A DNA stretch of 64,000 bases, from the NCBI GenBank assembly GCA_037074615.1, contig CM073522.1:29138962-29202961 (forward strand), given 5' to 3'. Below the pieces are notes generated by a model. The model made no database searches and was not told the origin of the DNA. It saw only the letters and a list, made by a program, of their open reading frames with translations. The DNA is from Leucaena leucocephala. Taxonomy: Eukaryota; Streptophyta; Magnoliopsida; Fabales; Fabaceae. This document shows, piece after piece, positions 58,641 to 64,000 of this stretch; the first letter of the stretch is position 1, and every line of letters begins with the position of its first letter. Position numbers and translations under genes: made by a program.

Positions 58641-59570
58641 TACAAACACATATAATGGCAGAGGTTTCAAGCAGAATTTACAAGAGGTCGACATGTGGCA
58701 GCACCAAAAAGCAGATAATTCAATGTATTTTAAATAATAAAAATACTTTGCGGTAACCCATTGTCTGTGGGTTTAACTGAAGAAAGGGTGAGACATACGA
58801 CTATTTAGAATGTGTTTAAATTTTGAGTACTATTTTGTTGTGACTCTAGTCGCAGCGTTTGGAAAAATATCCTAATTTTTTTGGTATTTAGGTTTACGTC
58901 TGAAGGTAATAGATAGTTCGGTCTGCCCGACATTGGTATCGCCTAGAAGGAAATGAGATTTTATCTTACTCTTGAATCGTGGGTGAGCCTAACTTTTTTT
59001 TTAAAAGTTTGTATAAAAGAACAAAAATACTTTGCGGTTATCTCTTTTGTGATAACTATCTAGAATTTTTAGGTTTTATTTAAATTCAAAAAATAGAAGA
59101 TTTAGAAAAGAAAATATTCCTAAATAGCAGAGATCTAGCAGGAGCTATAGAGTGGCAGCACTAGAGGCTAGATAAATTGGCGGTTATCTTTTTTGTGATA
59201 ATATACTGATGATAGATTATTTATAATATTTCAAGGTTATTTAAAATAAAGGGATTCAAGAGAATAAAATACCCACAGTCCCAATTCCATCTAAATTGGC
59301 AGATATTTTGGATGTGGGCAAATTGTAACAATTATTTTAAACCTATTATATATCATGGTTATTTAAAAAATAATGACTTGGAGAAATATTTAAAAAATAA
59401 TGACCCAGAGGCTAGATAAATGGGGTAATTTATTATTTAGTAAAAAAAAATTGATCAGTTGGCGGTTATCTTTTTGTGGCAATATATCGGTCATAAATTT
59501 ATTTATCTATGATATTCTAGAGTTATTTAAAAAATAATAATTCCGAGAATAAATTAAACACGGGGTGTAA
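58640..59570. repeat. Diverged direct repeat units
   Basis: At least three related units share GTGGCAGCAC or AGAGGCTAGATAAAT, then GGCGGTTATCTTTTT, GTGATAATATA, and TTATTTAAAAAATAAT in the same order (about 58,640-58,754 plus 59,033-59,110; 59,125-59,265; 59,395-59,545). A related piece occurs at 61,385-61,490 (CACAAGAGGCTCGCACGTGGC). The first unit is split by the SINE at 58,755-59,032. Confidence 0.6.
58755..59032 (+). mobile_element. tRNA-derived SINE, family B, copy 2
   Basis: 278 bp matching the minus strand of 21,311-21,578 along its whole length: AAAGGGTGAGACATACGA, GGTTTACGTCTGAAGGTAAT, CGACATTGGTAT, CTTGAATCGTGGGTGAGCC, then a T/A-rich tail. Box B is decayed here (TGTTTAAATT). A perfect 16-bp target-site duplication, AAAAATACTTTGCGGT, lies at 58,739-58,754 and 59,033-59,048. 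Confidence 0.88.
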
Positions 59571-59763
59571 ATGCTGATGACAAAAAAGGTTGTATTTATA
59601 TTTCCATATCAAATTGTAATTAATTTTTTTAAAACTTGTTTAATATTATGACATAAAAACTATTCTGTGAACTTCATTAGATTTAAATCATATATGCTTA
59701 AATGGATCCACAATTTCGATTCAACTCTATATAATTTGACTAAAATTCTTCTCCATTATTTCT

Positions 59764-60863
59764 TAGAGATGTGCAATGGGTAGGACGGGTTGGGCCGACG
59801 ATGGGTACAGATTAACTTAAGTCCGTACACGAGCCCATTAAACTTGTAATAAACGGGTTGGGCTAAACCTATCTAGGCATAGACAATCCGTTTATATAAG
59901 TTAAAAAAAATCTTATCTAAATTCTAAAATTTGTACTTTTTAAGTTCAAGTTCTAATTATAATCAATACTTACAAATAACATAATTTACAGTGATAATAA
60001 GACAATAGTACACATATAATATGATTATTTATCCTAAAATTACAAACGATACAGTGATAATAAAACTTAAAAATATCATAATCATAATATTCATTACTAC
60101 AAATTTATAACAACATAATCTCCCGTTCATACATCGGGGATGCCTAAATGGGATAACCCATGTATACAAACAAAGCTTTAGTATTTAAGCACCACTTTGA
60201 TCATATTACTACAAGTGATCATTCTTATATCTCCTTAGTTCAGATAATTCAAATTCCAAAATGAAACTGGCATCACAAATATACAGTCAATGCACTTGAA
60301 AATGCGGTGCTTTGCTAAAGTTTCTAAGGATTATTTACAAGACAACAACTCCCAGTACAAATGTGTTGGAGAGAGATTCATCTATAATTTCCTTACATTA
60401 GGCAATGTAGCTATCAAAAGGGTATAGATGATCATACAAATATGGTGTCAGTTCATACACACAAGTTATAAAGGCAGTGTTTTGCAAGTGTTATAAGGAC
60501 ATGATTGTGGTTGGATAAAAACACAAGTACCTTGCTGTCAGCTAGGACCACATCAGTAGGAAGCAATAGAGAAACCCCTTTAGCCTTGGCCTTTTCAAGA
60601 AGGGAAGTTGCAAGATGAAGCTGTTCTTCCTCCACAAGAGATAATCTAACTGAAGTGAAACCCTACCCTTATAATTTTTTTAATTATTAATATTAAAATA
60701 CATATATGGGCAAGCACAGATAACCCGATTGTGAGCCCGTACCCTACCCGTATAATTTTATATGCCCGCCTATTACGGGCCTTTTTTAGATGAGGTTAAA
60801 ACGGACAAATTCACACTGAACTCGGACAAGTATACCGAACTGCGAACACTTTGCTCAGCCCTA
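59764..60863. mobile_element. Non-autonomous hAT-like element carrying a host exon
   Basis: About 1.1 kb. Inverted ends TAGAGATGTGCAA and (inverted) TAGGGCTGAGCAA, with GGGTTGGGC/CCCGTA-rich subterminal regions (59,775-59,895 and 60,715-60,850). Flanking 8-mers TTATTTCT and TTATTCAT match at 6 of 8 positions, as for an old hAT duplication. The interior 60,430-60,660 is phosphoglycerate kinase sequence. No transposase frame. Confidence 0.65.
60531..60641 (-). pseudogene. PGK: Captured phosphoglycerate kinase exon
   Basis: A 37-codon open stretch on the minus strand: SLVEEEQLHLATSLLEKAKA then KGVSLLLPTDVVLADSK, the phosphoglycerate kinase segment preceding the substrate-binding C-terminal domain (family SLVEEDKLxLATxLLxKAKAKGVSLLLPTDVVxADKF). 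It ends exactly at a donor-like AAG followed by GTACTTG, so part of the following intron was taken as well. No other PGK exon is present, so it is not a working gene. Lys-rich codons are intact with no stop. Confidence 0.85.
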
Positions 60864-61243
60864 TTATTCATATTTATTATTGATAATTTTTCATTTACAT
60901 CTTTGATAGACAGTTATCAAATTTTTAAAATAGTTTTATGATACCATTACTTTCCTGTGATCTCATTTTATTTTATTTTGATTTTTATGTTTTATTTTTT
61001 AAGGGAATTATTAAATTAAATAATATTAAATTTTCAATTTTTCCACATCTGCTCTAACTTCCTCTACATTATTCGGCTAATAATTTCCGATTTAATTTTT
61101 TTATGAGTTATCAAGTTAAATTACTTGGGGGTGTTTTAAATCATGATGAGGTGTATTTAAATTTCAAATTAAATAACATTTAAAAATAAGTAACTTTCAC
61201 AAAACACAAATAATTTTTTGATTATTTAGACACATGATATCAT

Positions 61244-61714
61244 ATGTACTATAAAATTACCTTATATAATTATTGAATTAAATATGTGAATTTTAAATGG
61301 CTAACTATTTTTATCTCCATTCAATCTTTTATAATGCATAAACGGATATCCATTTGCACCCGTGCCCACTATACTAGTAGATATAATAGTATATGTCTCA
61401 AGCAAGATCCACAAGAGGCTCGCACGTGGCACTACCAGAAGACAGATAATTTAATGTACTTTAAATAATAATAATATTTACAGTTATCTCATAACTAAGA
61501 ATTGAAAAATCTAAAATGTAAGTATTTTCTAAAATTTATACCGATTTGTTAGATAGAATAAAATATTCTATTTATCTTATTTGATTATTTACTATAAAAT
61601 TATCCTATATAATCATTAAATCGAATATGTGAGTTTCAAATGACTAACTATTTTGTCTCCATTCAATCTTTTATAATAGATAAACAGATACTTATTTGTA
61701 GTCGTACACCTCAC
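61244..61714. repeat. Direct duplication with a period of about 342 bp
   Basis: About 61,244-61,380 and 61,577-61,714 share ACTATAAAATTA, AATATGTGA, TCTCCATTCAATCTTTTATA and then GATAAACAGATA-like sequence in the same order (ATTCAATCTT at 61,319 and 61,661). The second copy is interrupted by the hAT-like element at 61,715. Confidence 0.7.
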
Positions 61715-62467
61715 TAGGGGGTGCATAGGCAGGGCTGGGCAGGGTAGCCCCCCTGCCCGGTGCCCTGTCCGAAAAAAGTCTGGGCTGTATTTTGCAGCCC
61801 GATGCCCGGCCCTGCCCGGTAAAAGTCCTAATCATTTCGGGCTGGGCATGAGCGGACTGGGCATGGGCGGGCTGGGCATACCCAAATCGTGATACCTCGC
61901 TTATATTGTGGAAAAAATCTGCAATCATGAACTTATAAAATAATATAATATTTATATCTTCAAGAGTTAAATAATATCCATAATCCACTAAGAATAAGAT
62001 AATAAAAAGATAATAATTAAAGTTTTGAAGTCTATTGCATATATAAAAAAGAAATATTAAAATCTGTAGGGTCGGATATCTGTAGCGGTATTGCAACATC
62101 AATAATTGAATGTTTGGCAAGTAAAACATATTAGTAATTTTGGTATCTATATAAATATAAGAGTTATGTTTAGTACTTTAAAAATGAGCAAGGAGAGTTA
62201 TCAACTAAAGTGAAAAGTGTAGAGTTACAAATAGAATAAGTTAAGAAAAAAAAAGATTATAAAAAAATAAAATAATAATAAATATATATAGGGCCGGGCC
62301 AAATGGGCAGGGCGGCATACCATGCCCAGTGCCCTGCCCTGCCCGACACTTGGGCCGACCCTGCCCTGCCCAAATATATTTTGGGCGACTTTTTCTGGGC
62401 CGGGCTGGGCAATTTTTTACCGGGCTCGGACGGGCGGACCGAGCTCTGGGCATTGTACACACCCCTA
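61715..62467. mobile_element. Non-autonomous hAT-like element with GGGC-rich ends
   Basis: 753 bp. The left end TAGGGGGTGCATAG and the right end TGTACACACCCCTA are inverted; the flanking 8-mers CACCTCAC (61,707-61,714) and CATCTCAC (62,468-62,475) match at 7 of 8. The outer about 170 bp on each side are dense in GGGC/GCCC repeats; the centre is AT-rich. Frames inside (73-145 codons) are products of the GC repeats, not genes. Confidence 0.8.
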
Positions 62468-62585
62468 CATCTCACGGTACTGTACTAGTTATAATAAAGA
62501 TGCAAGTGGGAAGGGCAAAGAAAATTAATCATTTAATCTCACTTATCTATTTTATTATAATCAAATTTATTAAAATTTTCCCTTC

Positions 62586-62687
62586 ATTTCATCCTCTGAA
62601 CCAAGATAATAAAAACTAATAGAAGTTTTTTTTTTTATTTCATCCTCTGAACCAAGATAATAAAAACTAATAGAAGTTTTTTTCCCC
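62586..62687. repeat. 51-bp tandem duplication
   Basis: Two near-exact units beginning ATTTCATCCTCTGAACCAAG at 62,586 and 62,637, differing mainly in the T-run; a short echo (AGACTAATAGAAGTTAA) follows. Confidence 0.9.
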
Positions 62688-62689
62688 GA

Positions 62690-63740
62690 GAAAGAGAAAG
62701 ACTAATAGAAGTTAAATATTTAGTAAATATTAAGTTGGTAATTTTACAAAATAAAATAAGTTTAAATCTATAAAAAATTTTAAATCAGTTATATATAATC
62801 TTCTAATTTTTAAAAATTTAAATTAAAAAAATTAAATATTTTATATTTTAAATATAAAGTCATTGTCATTAAAATTAATAATTTTTATTATATAATATTT
62901 TTTATATTTTTTATTACATAACATATCATTAAAAAATAACACTTAATAATTTACATATAATTTTAAATAATTTTATTTTTTTATTTAATTAATAAATAGT
63001 CAAATAAATATTTTAAATATTTTATATTTTTAAATATTTATTTTAGGTAAATAAAAGTACTTTAAATTATATGTTAAGTGTAAATGTTATTTAAATATTT
63101 TATTTTAAATATTAAAAAAAAATTAAAATTATATATCATGTGTTAAATATTATTTTTAAATGATGGGCTATATAATAAAATTTATAAAAATTATGATAGG
63201 ATAAAAATTATTAATTTTAATGATAAAAATTTGATAATAAAAATATGAATATTAAAATCTTTAATTAAATTTTAAAAATTAAAGAAGTAATATATAACTA
63301 GTTTTGTATAATTTAGCCAATAAAATAATATCTACAAAATATAATAGTTATAAATAACTATATTAGTGATTAGAAGATGAAAATTAACAACAACTTGTTT
63401 ATATAAAAAAATATAAATATTAACATATTTTTATTTTAAAATTTTTTTATAAATAAATTTTTAAAAAATGATTAGTCACGATTTAAAAGTAAAACGAAAT
63501 TTCTCTTTTTTTTATACGATATTAATATCAGATAGGATAAACTGTTAATTACCCTCAAACATAAATTTAAATATTTAAAAATTAAAATATTTTTTTAAAT
63601 ATTATAACTAAAATTATAATAAAATAATATTTTTTAAAAATTAAATATATTTTAAATAATAATGTATCTCAACCCCAGTTATTTTAGAGTTTGTTTACCC
63701 CTTACGATCAAACAAAATTTATTCTTGGCCTGACCCGACT
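62690..63740. other. AT-rich intergenic DNA
   Basis: Nothing coding. Around 63,495-63,570 a short segment (GATATTAATATCAGATAGGA, then TTAATTACCCTCAAACATAA) resembles the middle of SINE family B and may be a small remnant. Confidence 0.5.
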
Positions 63741-63910
63741 CATGACCGAGCGGAGAACCGGAAGATGGCCAACTCTAAAATCCCATAGAACTAATCCCCC
63801 GATGATCAAATTTCCAAAAGGAAGTATAAATATTTGAAGAGCCACACCATCAGTCTAGAATTTGCGAAAAGTTCAATTACAGTGCCGCCCAGATCTGTTG
63901 TGAGTTACTA

Positions 63911-64000
63911 ATGGCGGATTATCACTATGTGTACAAGGACGTTGAAGGAGCGTCCACGCAGTGGGATGATATCCAGAGAAAGCTTGGCAATTTACCCCCA
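63911..64000 (+). CDS. PLP3: Phosducin-like protein, first 30 residues (runs off right edge)
   Basis: ATG at 63,911 opens MADYHYVYKDVEGASTQWDD then IQRKLGNLPP, continuing past the window. From memory this is the conserved N-terminus of plant phosducin-like protein 3, a thioredoxin-fold co-chaperone of the CCT chaperonin that helps fold tubulin. The thioredoxin domain itself is outside the window, so the name rests on the first 30 residues. A GC-richer leader (63,720-63,910) precedes it. Confidence 0.75.
   Translation, partial: MADYHYVYKDVEGASTQWDDIQRKLGNLPP

Noticed and set aside
62241..62619. Frames of 61-96 codons rich in Pro, Ala, Arg and Gly
   Set aside because: Artefacts of the GGGC repeats in the hAT-like element; present in several frames on both strands.
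1..64000. CRISPR arrays, bacterial operons, viral insertions or phage-like systems
   Set aside because: The window is plant nuclear DNA; no regularly spaced repeats, no viral structural or LTR/gag genes were seen.

Overview
This window is nuclear DNA from a flowering plant, most likely a woody core eudicot. The evidence is: AT-rich intergenic DNA with gene islands; GT-AG introns; plant-type gene families (a CASP-like membrane protein, the geranylgeranyltransferase-I beta subunit, CSN3, a 4-coumarate:CoA-ligase-like relic); a nuclear tRNA-Arg; and many plant transposons (RTE-type LINEs with a TTG-repeat tail, tRNA-derived SINEs, Tourist- and Stowaway-like MITEs, hAT-like elements). The species cannot be fixed from the sequence alone. 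Exon models were built by hand from reading frame, GT-AG sites, phase and family similarity recalled from memory; no search was run.

Layout, left to right. (1) 1-4.6 kb, minus strand: 5' part of a long conserved ARM-type plant protein, running off the left edge. (2) 5.7-6.3 kb: relic of an RNase H-like domain. (3) 7.1-7.8 kb, minus: intronless peroxisomal enoyl-CoA delta-isomerase ending in SRL. (4) 9.5-13 kb: a gene-like but unassigned stretch holding tRNA-Arg(CCG). (5) 13.3-14.3 kb, minus: CASP-like protein, 3 exons. (6) 14.7-22.4 kb: AT-rich DNA with a SINE, a Stowaway-like MITE and a terminal-inverted-repeat element carrying an exon of a tonoplast dicarboxylate transporter. (7) 22.4-23.0 kb, plus: small single-pass membrane protein. 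(8) 24.3-29.3 kb, minus: 11-exon protein geranylgeranyltransferase-I beta subunit. (9) 31.1-35.3 kb, plus: 9-exon FMN-binding split-barrel (pyridoxamine-oxidase-like) protein, followed by a full LINE insertion at 35.6-38.7 kb. (10) 39.5-42.0 kb, minus: cytosolic HSC70 with TATA, heat-shock and CCAAT elements. (11) 43.4-44.0 kb and 51.8-52.2 kb, minus: two pieces of a 4CL-like pseudogene lying on either side of CSN3. (12) 46.4-50.9 kb, minus: 11-exon COP9 signalosome subunit 3. (13) 52.4-58.3 kb, plus: PIG-P, a GPI-anchor synthesis subunit, whose 4.6-kb first intron holds a LINE nested inside an older LINE. (14) 58.3-63.7 kb: repeat-dense DNA with a SINE, two hAT-like elements (one carrying a phosphoglycerate kinase exon) and local duplications. 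(15) 63.9 kb to the end, plus: start of a phosducin-like protein.

The genes are ordinary single-copy housekeeping loci with no operon-like logic. The most notable content is the mobile DNA: two unrelated non-autonomous DNA transposons each carry an exon of an unrelated host gene with its splice donor retained, two LINEs are nested with both target-site duplications still readable, and several SINE families have readable target-site duplications.
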